Shown here one piece after another: positions 30,713-39,090 of a stretch of 47,784 bases of DNA. Numbering within the stretch: the stretch's first letter is position 1; the number at the start of each line of letters is the position of its first letter. Source of the stretch: Candidatus Bathyarchaeota archaeon (GTDB lineage: Archaea; Thermoproteota; Bathyarchaeia; TCS64); the NCBI GenBank assembly GCA_026394265.1, contig JAPKYO010000046.1, positions 1 through 47,784 on the forward strand. The letters run 5' to 3'. The notes beneath the pieces were generated by a model. The model was not told the DNA's origin. It did not search any database and was given only the letters and a program-made list of their open reading frames with translations. Made by a program: the position numbers and the translations under genes.

Positions 30713-31780
30713 GTCATCAAGGTAGCCATTGCCGGCGTCGGCAACTGCGCCTCTGCACTCGTGCAGGGCGTCGAGTTCTACAAGAACGTCGAGAAGGACG
30801 AGGACATCCCCGGCGTAATGCACGCACGCTTCGGGGACTACCACATACGGGACGTCAAATTCGTCGCCGCATTCGAGGTAAACAAGCAGAAGATCGGCAA
30901 GGACATCGCGGACGCCATCTGGGCCGACCCCAACTGCTGCGCCAAATTCAGCGACGTCCCCAAGACCGGCGCCAAGGTCTACGCCGGCCCGATAAACGAC
31001 GGCGTCGCCCCACACATGTACGAGGCCTTCCACGCCGACAAGAGCATCGAGACCGTCGACGTGGCACAGATACTCAGAGAGAGCGACGCCGACATGCTCG
31101 TCAACTACCTCCCCGTCGGCAGTGCCAAGGGCACGCAGGTCTACGCGCAGGCGGCGCTGGACGCGGGCTGCGCCTTCGTCAACTGCATCCCCGAGTTCAT
31201 CTGCAGCGTCCCGGCGTGGGCTAAGAAGTTCGAGAAGGCGGGCCTCCCCGTCGCGGGGGACGACATAAAGAGCCAGGTAGGGGCCACAATCGTCCACCGC
31301 GTCCTAGCCAAGCTCTTCTACGACCGCGGCGTCAAGATCGACTCCACATACCAGCTCAACATCGGCGGCAACACCGACTTCCTAAACATGACCGTCGAGA
31401 ACAGGCTCAAGACGAAGCGCATAAGCAAGACGCAGGCGGTCCAGAGCCTCATCCCATACGACGTCCCCACGAGGATCGGGCCAAGCGACTACGTCCCCTT
31501 CCTGGAGGACCACAAGGTCTGCTACATCAGGATCAACGGCAAGGCCTTCGGGAATCTCCCCCTCGTGATGGACGCGAAGCTGCTCGTCAACGACAGCCCC
31601 AACAGCGGAGGCGTCGTCATCGACGTCGTCAGGGCGGTGAAGATCGCCCTCGACCGCGGCATCGGCGGACCCCTCCTCGGGATAAGCAGCTACAGCTTCA
31701 AGCACCCGCCGCAGCAAGTCCCCGACGACCAGGCACACCAGTGGGTCGAAGACTTCATCGCGGGAAAAAAGGAACGTTGA
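30713..31780 (+). CDS. ino1: Inositol-3-phosphate synthase (actinobacterial-type)
   Basis: About 355 residues. VAIAGVGNCASALVQGVEFYKN, RFGDYHIRDVKFVAAFEV, VGDDIKSQVGAT-like (VAGDDIKSQVGATIVHRVLAKLFYDRG), NIGGNTDFLNM and DSPNSGGVVIDVVRA match the Ino1 proteins of actinobacteria and many archaea closely. It cyclises glucose-6-phosphate to 1L-myo-inositol-1-phosphate with bound NAD, providing headgroups such as archaetidylinositol. The only standard start, GTG 30761, would delete the NAD-binding glycine motif. The homologous region begins at the GTC codon 30713 (VIKVAIAG), 10 nt after a GGAGG, so the start is non-canonical or the 5' end is altered. Stop at 31780 is 4 nt from the foreign-looking AT-rich gene. 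Confidence 0.9.
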   Translation, partial: VIKVAIAGVGNCASALVQGVEFYKNVEKDEDIPGVMHARFGDYHIRDVKFVAAFEVNKQKIGKDIADAIWADPNCCAKFSDVPKTGAKVYAGPINDGVAPHMYEAFHADKSIETVDVAQILRESDADMLVNYLPVGSAKGTQVYAQAALDAGCAFVNCIPEFICSVPAWAKKFEKAGLPVAGDDIKSQVGATIVHRVLAKLFYDRGVKIDSTYQLNIGGNTDFLNMTVENRLKTKRISKTQAVQSLIPYDVPTRIGPSDYVPFLEDHKVCYIRINGKAFGNLPLVMDAKLLVNDSPNSGGVVIDVVRAVKIALDRGIGGPLLGISSYSFKHPPQQVPDDQAHQWVEDFIAGKKER

Positions 31781-31784
31781 AAAA

Positions 31785-32702
31785 TTATTTTTTAGAAACA
31801 TATTTTTCAATAAGATAATTTATTGTTTGTTTATAATTGTTCATATCTTTATCAAAATCACTCTTACAATTTATTAGCCAACTTTCAATATGTGATAAAT
31901 ATTGATACCACTGAATTGCCTGAGAATTAATTGAATAGATAACGCTTAACATATTCTCTAGTTCATTATATAATTTAATATTTTCATCTATATATCTTGT
32001 AGTTATTAATAGTTCAAGAGAATTTGTTCTAATCAATTTAAGAGTAAATTTAATATTGGTTTTAGATAAAGATGTATTAGATTCAACTTTTTTTTCTGTG
32101 GCCCTTAATTCTAAATTATTCTGTGAATAACTCATCATTTCGTTATATACAGTTTGATTATAGGTATATTCATTAACTAAACCCTCAATCTTTCTTTTAA
32201 TTTCTTCTTTATTAATTATTTCATAAATACTACCCCTTCCGGAAAGCATATCTAAAACATAACTATCCATCTGCCCTGTATTTTCGCAACAATCAATTAT
32301 AGCTTTTTTAAATAGCTTTTTAAATTTTTCATTTTTAATATAATCTTTTGGATAATAATTTATTGTACCTATTGTAGAAACATCAAAAACACGCTTTTTA
32401 TAATCTATATCTTTTATAGTTATTGTTCCATTTTTTAAACTATGTCTTATTCCTAGTTCCCAATATACATTAGGATTTGAATCGGTTAGATCAGCTACAA
32501 CGATATCAGAGTTTGACAAGTCAAGTATTATTTTTTTAAGAATATCTCCCCTTATTGCGTCAGACTTAAAAACCTCGATATCTCCCGTTTCCTGAATTAT
32601 AGGTTTTAAAAAATTCTCAAAATGTGATTCCCAATAAACCTCAGTATGTTTTGGCGTTGTTTCAGAAAAAGGCATTATAATAAAACATTTTTTCTTAGGC
32701 AT
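31785..32702 (-). CDS. AT-rich TIR/deoxyribosyltransferase-like protein, putative defence gene
   Basis: A 305-residue protein. Residues ~5-130 hold a Rossmann-like domain with CFIIMPFSE (~6-14), RGDILKKIILDLSNSDIVVADLTDSNPNVYWELGIRHSL (~51-89). The conserved glutamate in NVYWELG and the overall pattern match TIR-like/nucleoside-2-deoxyribosyltransferase-like domains, several of which cleave NAD or nucleotides in anti-phage systems. The rest is helical, Asn/Lys/Ile-rich and unrecognised. The gene is strikingly AT-rich (neighbours are strongly GC-rich) and uses A/T-ending codons, so it is probably horizontally acquired. It fits almost exactly between the ino1 stop and the ndk stop; no transposase or att site is seen. 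No partner gene is adjacent, so a stand-alone effector or orphan is likely. Confidence 0.7.
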   Translation of the reverse strand: MPKKKCFIIMPFSETTPKHTEVYWESHFENFLKPIIQETGDIEVFKSDAIRGDILKKIILDLSNSDIVVADLTDSNPNVYWELGIRHSLKNGTITIKDIDYKKRVFDVSTIGTINYYPKDYIKNEKFKKLFKKAIIDCCENTGQMDSYVLDMLSGRGSIYEIINKEEIKRKIEGLVNEYTYNQTVYNEMMSYSQNNLELRATEKKVESNTSLSKTNIKFTLKLIRTNSLELLITTRYIDENIKLYNELENMLSVIYSINSQAIQWYQYLSHIESWLINCKSDFDKDMNNYKQTINYLIEKYVSKK

Positions 32703-32760
32703 GCTTTAAAAATATATACCATTAATTTAACGTTTTTCATTTTCTTTGTTAAGTAATAAA

Positions 32761-33261
32761 TTAATCTGGGAACCAGAGGGCGAGTTCCATCTTCGCTTCC
32801 TCCGGGTTTCCCGATGCGTGTATGAGGTTCTCGCAGGCTCGTCCCTCGGCGGTGCTCTTGGCGATGGAGTCCGTGCCGAAGTCGCCCCTAATGGTGCCCT
32901 TCTCAGCGGTGGCGGGATCGGTATAGCCCGTCACCTTCCTGACAAGCGGGATCGCGTCCTCGCCTCCAAATCTTATGGCTAGGACGGGGTTTCTCGTGAA
33001 GTACTTCCTGAGCCTCTCCAGCACCTTCATGCCGTGTGCCTTGGCGTCAGCAATTCCGGGGGCGGCGAGCTGCGCCTTCTTCCCGAGCCCCTCCGCCATC
33101 GAGTCGGGGTAATGCTTCCTGAGGATGGCCTCGTTCACCTTTCGGTAGTAGTGTATGTCGAGGATCTTCAGCCCCGCCCTCTCGTAGCGGTCGATGATCG
33201 CCCCCGCGAGGTTCCTCTCGAGGGCATCAGGCTTCAGGATAACAAGCGTCTCCTGATACAT
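32761..33261 (-). CDS. ndk: Nucleoside diphosphate kinase
   Basis: A 166-residue NDK. ETLVILKPDALERNLAGAII at the N terminus and NLIHASGNPEEAKMEL with the phospho-accepting histidine (about 148) near the C terminus are diagnostic. It equilibrates NTPs using ATP. ATG 33261 is preferred over TTG 33267. In many archaea ndk follows rpl7ae-rps28e-rpl24e; here 247 bp with a T-tract array separate it from rpl24e, so it may have its own promoter. The 3' end abuts the AT-rich island. The protein has a family insertion around residues 70-85 common to archaeal NDKs. Confidence 0.94.
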   Translation of the reverse strand: MYQETLVILKPDALERNLAGAIIDRYERAGLKILDIHYYRKVNEAILRKHYPDSMAEGLGKKAQLAAPGIADAKAHGMKVLERLRKYFTRNPVLAIRFGGEDAIPLVRKVTGYTDPATAEKGTIRGDFGTDSIAKSTAEGRACENLIHASGNPEEAKMELALWFPD

Positions 33262-33339
33262 GTCCAACCGCGATATGGAAAACGCTGGAGCCTATAACGG
33301 CTTCGCCGCAAGAGGAGGGGGGAGGGGGGGTCCACCGAA

Positions 33340-33507
33340 TAAACTAGAAAACAGCCCCATCACCCAAAAGGAGCCAGAAAACGACGCCGTTACCGATCGA
33401 AACTATACAAAAATGCACATAAAGTGACGCAAAAATGCGCGAAAATGCATCATAAACGCGCCTAATAGTGTCGCGAAAAGAGTCTAAAAATGGTGAAAAA
33501 TGCGGTC
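33340..33507 (-). terminator. T-tract array downstream of the ribosomal operon
   Basis: On the minus strand, starting at the rpl24e stop, the DNA contains about ten T4-T5 runs spaced roughly 8-15 nt apart, four of them in the form GCATTTT(T), followed by GTTTTCTGG and TGTTTTCTAG. No coding frame is seen. Serial U-tracts are the known signal for archaeal factor-independent termination, so this is probably a strong multi-step terminator isolating ndk from the ribosomal genes. Confidence 0.55.
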
Positions 33508-33693
33508 TTAGCGCTGCTGGCCCCAGGCCATAGTCCACTTGAACTTCCTAGGGTCCCTCTTCAGCTTAAGGCTGCACTTCCTGCACTTGCTCCCGCAGAA
33601 CCTGAGGACACGCCCGTCCCTGCGGACGAAGCCTATCCCGGTACCGGGGGCAATATCGCTCCCGCAGAACGAGCACTTGTAGACAGTCGGCAT
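33508..33693 (-). CDS. rpl24e: Ribosomal protein L24e
   Basis: A 61-residue L24e with the zinc motif CSFCGSDI...FCGSKCRKC and the C-terminal [10 protein letters not shown]. It is a large-subunit protein of archaeal and eukaryotic ribosomes. It is the last ribosomal gene of the rpl7ae-rps28e-rpl24e operon, 9 bp after rps28e, and is followed by a T-tract terminator array. Confidence 0.97.
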   Translation of the reverse strand: MPTVYKCSFCGSDIAPGTGIGFVRRDGRVLRFCGSKCRKCSLKLKRDPRKFKWTMAWGQQR

Positions 33694-33702
33694 ACACTAT
33701 AC

Positions 33703-33915
33703 CTACCTGATCTTCCTAGCCTCGCGCTCAGTCTCACGGAGCAGCAGCAGGTCGTCAATCCTCACCGGGCCCTTCACGTTCCTGGTGATGATGCGACCCT
33801 TATCCTTGCCATCCTCGATCCTGACGCGGACCTGCATGACCTCACCGGTCAAACCAGTCCTGCCAAGTATCTGGACGACCGTCGCCTGCGTCAGGCTCTC
33901 CTGTTCGTCGGACAC
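33703..33915 (-). CDS. rps28e: Ribosomal protein S28e
   Basis: A 70-residue S28e: [23 protein letters not shown] and the C-terminal [14 protein letters not shown] are typical of this small-subunit OB-fold protein. It starts with GTG 33915 and lies between rpl7ae and rpl24e in the conserved archaeal order. Confidence 0.97.
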   Translation of the reverse strand: MSDEQESLTQATVVQILGRTGLTGEVMQVRVRIEDGKDKGRIITRNVKGPVRIDDLLLLRETEREARKIR

Positions 33916-33926
33916 CTAGGTTCACC

Positions 33927-34316
33927 CTACTTTACTATGCCCTTGAGCTTCTCGACGATCTCGGCGACGAGCTTCTCAGCGTCACCAGACTCCTCGATGG
34001 CGGCGGCTGCGCTGCCCACGGTCAGTCCGAGAGCCTCGCCGATGCGCTGCTTCTCGGGCACGTAGACGTACGCGGCCTTGCGCTCATCGCAGAGGAGTGG
34101 AAGGTGCGCGACCACCTCAGGGGGCGAAACATCCTCGGCGATGAGGACAAGCTTCGCCTTACCCCTCTCGATCGTCTTCGTCGTCTCGTTGGTACCCTTC
34201 CTGATCTTACCCGTCTCGCGGGCGACCTTCAGGGCCTCGTAGGCGGCTTCGACTACTTCCTTTGGGACCTCGAACTTTACGTAGAATGGTTTCTTCGAAG
34301 GATCGGACACTGTCAT
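33927..34316 (-). CDS. rpl7ae: Ribosomal protein L7Ae
   Basis: A 129-residue L7Ae/L30e-type kink-turn binding protein with the signature [33 protein letters not shown]. In archaea it serves in the large subunit, in C/D and H/ACA RNPs, and as an RNase P cofactor; the window also encodes Pop5 and Rpp30. ATG 34316 is preceded by GGAGGAA. Archaeal L7Ae can repress its own mRNA by binding a leader kink-turn; the roughly 25-nt leader here is too short to judge. Confidence 0.97.
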   Translation of the reverse strand: MTVSDPSKKPFYVKFEVPKEVVEAAYEALKVARETGKIRKGTNETTKTIERGKAKLVLIAEDVSPPEVVAHLPLLCDERKAAYVYVPEKQRIGEALGLTVGSAAAAIEESGDAEKLVAEIVEKLKGIVK

Positions 34317-34351
34317 TTCCTCCAGTTGTGCATACTAGACGCCGACCCTTT

Positions 34352-34361
34352 GTTTTTAAAC
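34352..34361 (-). promoter_or_regulatory. TATA box of the rpl7ae operon
   Basis: On the minus strand CGTTTAAAAACA in the 60-bp gap between gltX and rpl7ae gives a TATA word at 34353-34360, about 37-44 nt before ATG 34316, leaving a short leader with a GGAGG site. Confidence 0.55.
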
Positions 34362-34376
34362 GTTATGCAAGGGGGG

Positions 34377-36101
34377 CTAGTCGTGGGCGTAGTAGAAGCG
34401 CAGCGGCTCCTTGGCGTCGACTCTGACGAAGCCGAAGCGCTCGAACTGGAGCGTATCATCCACATTGAGCTTCGTGACTAGGCTCTCCGCCCTGCCAGTC
34501 GCCACGGAGGCGTCCGCCATGACCACCTCAGCGGGGACAGAGTTGCCCTCCGTGAGCCAGTGGATGAACGGCGCACCCTTCTCGCGGGCTACCTGATGCT
34601 CCTTCGAGTGGAACCTCGCCTCAGCGGTCTTCCCCGTCTTCGTCACCTCGACGTTGACGAGCCCCATGAGGCGGATCAGCTTACCCTTCGCCTCCGACAG
34701 GTCCTTTGAGGGCAAGAGGAATCTGCACACGCCCCCCTCAGGCTCGATGGTGTACTCCCTGAAGCCCCTCTCCGGGTGGTCAGGGTGCAGGGGTAGCTTC
34801 GCGTGCAGCGGCTCCTCGACGCCCTTGACCTTAAGCTCCACTGGATCCCTGACGAAGAAGTACCTGTTCGAGTGGGGGTCGATTATCTTCTTGTTCGCCG
34901 CGGCGAAGTTCCCCCAGCTTATCATGACGTTGATGGGCTTGGGGCCGACCTGTATCATTATCTCCCTGATTGTTTCGGGTTGTAGCCCCCTGCGCTTCAG
35001 GGCGCGGAGAGTCCCGAGTCGGGGATCATCCCAGCCGGTGTAGACCCCGCCGTCCACACCCGCGCGAATCTTCGACTTGCTGAGAATACCAGCTTCTAGC
35101 CCGAGGCGCCCCACGTTGATCACCTCGGGGAACTGCCAGCCGAAGTGGTCGTAGAGGTACTTCTGGCGGGCGCTGTTCACCTCGTGCTCCTTCCCCCTGA
35201 TGACGTGGCTGATACCCATGAAGTGGTCGTCGACGGCGCAGCTGAAGTTGTAGAGGGGCCAGACGCGGTACTTTTTCTTCCGGAGCGGGTGGGATCGTGT
35301 GCTTATCCTGAGTGCGGGCCAGTCGCGTATCGCCGGGTTGGGGTGGGTTAGGTCGGTCTTCACCCTGACAACCGCCTCCCCACGCTTGTATTCGCCGTCA
35401 AGCATCATGTGCCAGCGCCTGAGGTGCTCCTCTGGGGGTAGCTCCCTGCATGGACAGGGCTCCTTCGCCATGTAGAGCCTCTTGTACTCCTCAGACTCGC
35501 ACGTGCAAACATACCCCGCCCCCATCCCAAGCAGCTTCTCCGCCCACTCATAGTAGATGGCGAGCCTCTCAGACTGGACGTACATCTCATCCACCTTGAC
35601 GCCGAGCCACTTCAGGTCCTCCTGAATCCAGTCATACATCTGCGGTATCGGCGGCTTGACGTCGGCGCTCGTGTCCTCGAATCGGAGTATGAAGTGCCCC
35701 TTGTACATCTTCGCGTACTCGTCGCTGAAGATGATCGACTCCGCGCTCCCGAGATGCAGCGGCCCGTCGGGGTTCGGGGCGAAACGCACCTTGACCATCG
35801 GCCACTTGTCCACGTTCCGGAGCGGCGGCATCGTCTTCCTCTCCTCGACCTTCTTCGCCTCGAATAGCTCCGGCCACTGCTTCACGGTCTCCATGATCTT
35901 GTCGAGGGGCCATGAGTTTACGTCGGCGACGACGCCCATGACGAGGCGCTGGACATCCTTGGCGCTCGCCTTCGCCTCCGGGTACTCGGCGAATATCCTG
36001 CCCATCACCGAGCCGGGGTTCGCCTTCCCGCCGTACTGGGACGCGTTGAAGACGGCGTACTTCGCCGCAGACTCCCTAACCTTATCGAGATCAAGCCCCA
36101 A
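34377..36101 (-). CDS. gltX: Glutamyl-tRNA synthetase (archaeal type)
   Basis: A 574-residue class Ib synthetase. The HIGH-equivalent PDGPLHLGS (~108-116), a zinc-like CTC...CPC cluster (~198-218), the KMSKS-equivalent LSKSKI (~338-343) and an archaeal/eukaryotic beta-barrel anticodon-binding C-terminal half identify GluRS rather than bacterial GlnRS/GluRS. It charges tRNA-Glu and, in archaea, also mischarges none or serves the GatDE route for Gln. It starts with TTG 36101 and is the distal gene of the isoprenoid cluster, 65 bp after ggpps, with TATA-like words in that gap. Confidence 0.96.
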   Translation of the reverse strand: MGLDLDKVRESAAKYAVFNASQYGGKANPGSVMGRIFAEYPEAKASAKDVQRLVMGVVADVNSWPLDKIMETVKQWPELFEAKKVEERKTMPPLRNVDKWPMVKVRFAPNPDGPLHLGSAESIIFSDEYAKMYKGHFILRFEDTSADVKPPIPQMYDWIQEDLKWLGVKVDEMYVQSERLAIYYEWAEKLLGMGAGYVCTCESEEYKRLYMAKEPCPCRELPPEEHLRRWHMMLDGEYKRGEAVVRVKTDLTHPNPAIRDWPALRISTRSHPLRKKKYRVWPLYNFSCAVDDHFMGISHVIRGKEHEVNSARQKYLYDHFGWQFPEVINVGRLGLEAGILSKSKIRAGVDGGVYTGWDDPRLGTLRALKRRGLQPETIREIMIQVGPKPINVMISWGNFAAANKKIIDPHSNRYFFVRDPVELKVKGVEEPLHAKLPLHPDHPERGFREYTIEPEGGVCRFLLPSKDLSEAKGKLIRLMGLVNVEVTKTGKTAEARFHSKEHQVAREKGAPFIHWLTEGNSVPAEVVMADASVATGRAESLVTKLNVDDTLQFERFGFVRVDAKEPLRFYYAHD

Positions 36102-36166
36102 AGGAGACCACTACGCCCCAATAGGAAGGTGGAAAACTATTATCCTTTTCCTAAAAAGGGGGAAAA

Positions 36167-37171
36167 TCAGTACTTCCGGTTCGTGAAGTAGTCTACTAGG
36201 GCGAAGAGATCCTTCTTCGCAACCGAGTCGGGGAGCGCGTCGAAGCGCTTCTTCGCCGACGCGATGTACTTGTCCCCCTTATTCAGCGCGTAGTCGACGG
36301 AGCCGATGTCTTGGAGCAGATCATTGACCTCGTCTATCTCCTGCTTCGACGCTGAGTGGTTCCCGAGGACCGCTAGTATCTTCTCCTTCTGCTTTGGCTT
36401 CGCCTTGCGCAGGGCGTGTATCATTATGAGGGTCTTCTTCCCCTCCCTGATGTCGCTTCCGACGGGCTTTCCCAGCGTCTTCTCATCCGCCGTGGCGCCG
36501 AGGTAGTCATCCATGATCTGGAACGCGATGCCCGCGTCCCAAGCGAACTTGCCGAGTGCCTTGACCTGGCGGGTATTCCCGCCGCCGACTATCCCGCCGA
36601 CCTCTGCGCATGCACGAAAGAGCGCACCCGTCTTCCCACCCACCATGGCGATGTAATCCTCCTCGGAGACGTCCCTCGTGTTGGGGAACGAGACGTCGAG
36701 GACCTGCCCCTCGCATATCTCGATGGTCGCCTCCGTCGCCTTCGCGATGCAAGCGTTGACGCGTTTGGCACTCATGCCCTTGGGCGCGTAGACGGTCATC
36801 GCCTCGAAGACCTTGGCGAAGAGAAGGTCCCCCGCACATATCGCCATGGGTACGCCCCACTTCGTGTGCACCGTAGGCGCGCCGCGCCTGACGGGGTCGT
36901 TGTCCATGACGTCGTCGTGGACGAGGGTGAAGTTGTGGAGTATCTCGAAGGCGGCGGCGAACGGGATCGCATCCCGGGGGTCACCCCCGACCGCCTCACA
37001 CGCCTTTAAAGTTAGGAAGGGCCGGAGACGCTTACCACCAGCCAAGACGAGGTGCCTCGACGCCTCGTAGAGGACCTCGGGCCTCCGGGGCGTCAGTATC
37101 TCGTCGATGAACGCGTCCACGGGTTTGGCGCTGTCAACAAGTTTCTTCTTTATGGCGTCGCCGCTCGACAT
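36167..37171 (-). CDS. Geranylgeranyl diphosphate synthase
   Basis: A 334-residue trans-polyprenyl synthase. The first Asp-rich motif is LVHDDVMDND (~84-93) with no insertion between the two DD pairs, and the second is IMDDYLGATAD. LVLAGGKRLRPFL is the usual KRxRP region. It condenses IPP with allylic diphosphates to the C20 chain of archaeal ether lipids; a slightly longer chain length cannot be excluded. ATG 37171 is chosen because the upstream 26 residues of the open frame overlap fni and lack similarity. It follows fni, ipk and mvk in one operon. Confidence 0.93.
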   Translation of the reverse strand: MSSGDAIKKKLVDSAKPVDAFIDEILTPRRPEVLYEASRHLVLAGGKRLRPFLTLKACEAVGGDPRDAIPFAAAFEILHNFTLVHDDVMDNDPVRRGAPTVHTKWGVPMAICAGDLLFAKVFEAMTVYAPKGMSAKRVNACIAKATEATIEICEGQVLDVSFPNTRDVSEEDYIAMVGGKTGALFRACAEVGGIVGGGNTRQVKALGKFAWDAGIAFQIMDDYLGATADEKTLGKPVGSDIREGKKTLIMIHALRKAKPKQKEKILAVLGNHSASKQEIDEVNDLLQDIGSVDYALNKGDKYIASAKKRFDALPDSVAKKDLFALVDYFTNRKY

Positions 37172-37214
37172 GGCAACCAACTGGTAGCAACTCGCGTCGG
37201 AGATAAAAGCTGTC

Positions 37215-38306
37215 CTACCTTCCCCGGGTGGCGTACTGGGCTGGGTCAAAGCCCCGGGCCCTTAGCCACTCGGCGGACCACCCAGTGACCACCGTCGGGA
37301 CACTGTGCATCTCGGCGAGGTTCCTAGCGCCGGTGAGGAACATGCAGATCTTGGTCTCGGCGATGATGGCCTCTATGTGCTTCTCCAAGGCTTCCTCGCC
37401 CTCCATCGCCTTCTGGAGAAAGGGCTTCGCGATGCCTACGGCGTCCGCGCCCAACGCGAGTGCTTTCGCGGCGTCGAGGCCATTTCTGAGCCCACCCGAT
37501 GCTATCACCTTGCCCTTTGAGGCCGCCCTGACCTCGACGAGGCTGCAGGCGGTGGGTATCCCCCAGTTCCAGAGCGCCTTGCCCAGGTACTCCATCCTCT
37601 CCTCACCGACCTCGCGTGCGATGTGGTGTTCGACGGCGGCCCAGCTTGTTCCGCCGAGTCCGCTTATCTCGAAGCCGGCTACACCCACGCCCTCTAACCT
37701 GCGCGCGTCCTCGTAGGATATCCCCGCCCCCGTCTCCTTCATCACGACGGGGACGCCGACACCGGCGGTCAGCGCCTTGATCTTCTTCACTATCCCCCTG
37801 AAGTTTGTGTCGCCGCCGACTTGGACGGCTTCCTGCAGGGGGTTCATGTGGACGGCGAGTGCGTCCGCCTCGACCATCTCCACGGCTTTTTTCGCCTCTT
37901 TTACCCCCCAGCCGAGGCTGAGCTGCGGACACCCGATGTTTCCGATGACTAGCGCCTTCGGGGCGGCGTCCCTGACTACCCGGAATGTCCTCTCGACCTC
38001 GGGCTGCTGTATGGCGATCCTCTGGCTGCCGACGCCGATGCCTACTCCGAGCCTCCCGGCGACGGTGGCGAGGATCCTGTTGATCTTCTCGGCCTCCTCG
38101 GTGCCGCCGGTTATGGCGGAGATGATGAGTGGGGCTGAGAGGCGTTTACCGAAGAGTTCGGTGCTCGCGTCGACGTCCTTGAGGTCGATCTCGGGGACCG
38201 CCCGGTGTACTAGGGATACGTCGCCGAAGCCCGTTGGTATGTCGGCGTCGACGTTCTCCTCAAGGCTGACCCTGATGTGTCTCTGCTTCCTCTTTGTGAT
38301 GCTCAT
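37215..38306 (-). CDS. fni: Isopentenyl-diphosphate delta-isomerase, type 2
   Basis: A 363-residue FMN-dependent isomerase. KRKQRHIRVSLEENVD at the N terminus, GVGSQRIAI (~95), HMNPLQEAVQ-GDTNF (~152-167), KETGAGIS (~190) and the FMN-phosphate site GGLRNGLDAAKALALGAD are family hallmarks. It interconverts IPP and DMAPP, supplying the starter for geranylgeranyl synthesis. It lies 4 bp after ipk and precedes ggpps. Type 2 is the usual archaeal isomerase. Confidence 0.96.
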   Translation of the reverse strand: MSITKRKQRHIRVSLEENVDADIPTGFGDVSLVHRAVPEIDLKDVDASTELFGKRLSAPLIISAITGGTEEAEKINRILATVAGRLGVGIGVGSQRIAIQQPEVERTFRVVRDAAPKALVIGNIGCPQLSLGWGVKEAKKAVEMVEADALAVHMNPLQEAVQVGGDTNFRGIVKKIKALTAGVGVPVVMKETGAGISYEDARRLEGVGVAGFEISGLGGTSWAAVEHHIAREVGEERMEYLGKALWNWGIPTACSLVEVRAASKGKVIASGGLRNGLDAAKALALGADAVGIAKPFLQKAMEGEEALEKHIEAIIAETKICMFLTGARNLAEMHSVPTVVTGWSAEWLRARGFDPAQYATRGR

Positions 38307-38310
38307 GCAT

Positions 38311-39090
38311 TCATCTCCTTAGCCAAGTGCAGGGGACCTTCTCCCCGCGCAGGGCGGCGTTTATTATCCCCGGCTTGAGGGCGTTGACGAGCTGTACCTC
38401 GACGCCGGCGTCGATGGCTGCGCCCGCCTCGTTGATCTTCCCCAGCATCCCGCCGGTGACGTCCGTCGACAGCGCCTCCCCGATGCGTATCATGCCATGC
38501 ATCTGGCTCATGGACAGCTCCTCTATGAGGCGGGCCTCTTTGACGAGTTTTGGGTTCGCTGTGAATACGCCGTCGACGTCGACGCCGAACACTATCCTGG
38601 TTGCGCCGAGGTCCGTGGCGAGGCGCGCCGCGAGCTGGTCCCCGGAGAGAATGGTGAATCTCCTAGCTGAGTCAAGCACCGCGTCCCCGTAGAGGATCGG
38701 CACCATGTTCGACTCCACCGCTTGGGACACGACTGAGAAGTCAACGGTGACTATTCTGCGGTCTTCGGTTACTATGAATGATGATGGGGCGATGGATACG
38801 GCGGGGATGCCAGCGTCGAGGAAAGCCTCGACCACTATCCGGTTCAGCTCCACCATCGCCTGGTGGGTGAGTGAGAAGCCTGCTAGCTGTCTCGGGGACG
38901 AGTACCCGGCGGAGATGTCGTATTCCTTCGCTAGGGGGTGACCGTAGGAGCCTCCGCCGTGTACGACTACGAGCTTCCTCGGGCCGGCGGTAGCCACCTC
39001 GGAGGCGAGCCTCTTTATCGCCTCGATGTTCGGCGTCTTCGGCCTGTCCTTATGGGTGACGACCGAGCCGCCGAGCTTAAGAATCTCCAT
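38311..39090 (-). CDS. ipk: Isopentenyl phosphate kinase
   Basis: A 259-residue amino-acid-kinase-fold enzyme. LKLGGSVVTHKDRP (~4-17), VHGGGSYGHPLAKEYD with the catalytic histidine (~54), and GVDVDGVFTANP (~170-181) match IPK. It phosphorylates isopentenyl phosphate to IPP, the last step of the archaeal variants of the mevalonate pathway. Together with mvk it implies an archaeal route without classical mevalonate diphosphate decarboxylase, though that gene is simply not in this window. ATG 39090 overlaps the mvk end by 14 bp. Confidence 0.95.
   Translation of the reverse strand: MEILKLGGSVVTHKDRPKTPNIEAIKRLASEVATAGPRKLVVVHGGGSYGHPLAKEYDISAGYSSPRQLAGFSLTHQAMVELNRIVVEAFLDAGIPAVSIAPSSFIVTEDRRIVTVDFSVVSQAVESNMVPILYGDAVLDSARRFTILSGDQLAARLATDLGATRIVFGVDVDGVFTANPKLVKEARLIEELSMSQMHGMIRIGEALSTDVTGGMLGKINEAGAAIDAGVEVQLVNALKPGIINAALRGEKVPCTWLRR

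Noticed and set aside
31781..32760. Insertion sequence or integrated element
   Set aside because: No transposase or integrase, no terminal inverted repeats or target duplications seen around the AT-rich gene.
33340..33507. CRISPR-like repeats from the recurring GCATTTT words
   Set aside because: Units are only 7-8 nt, irregularly spaced and interspersed with other T-runs; a termination zone explains them better. No CRISPR array was found in the window.
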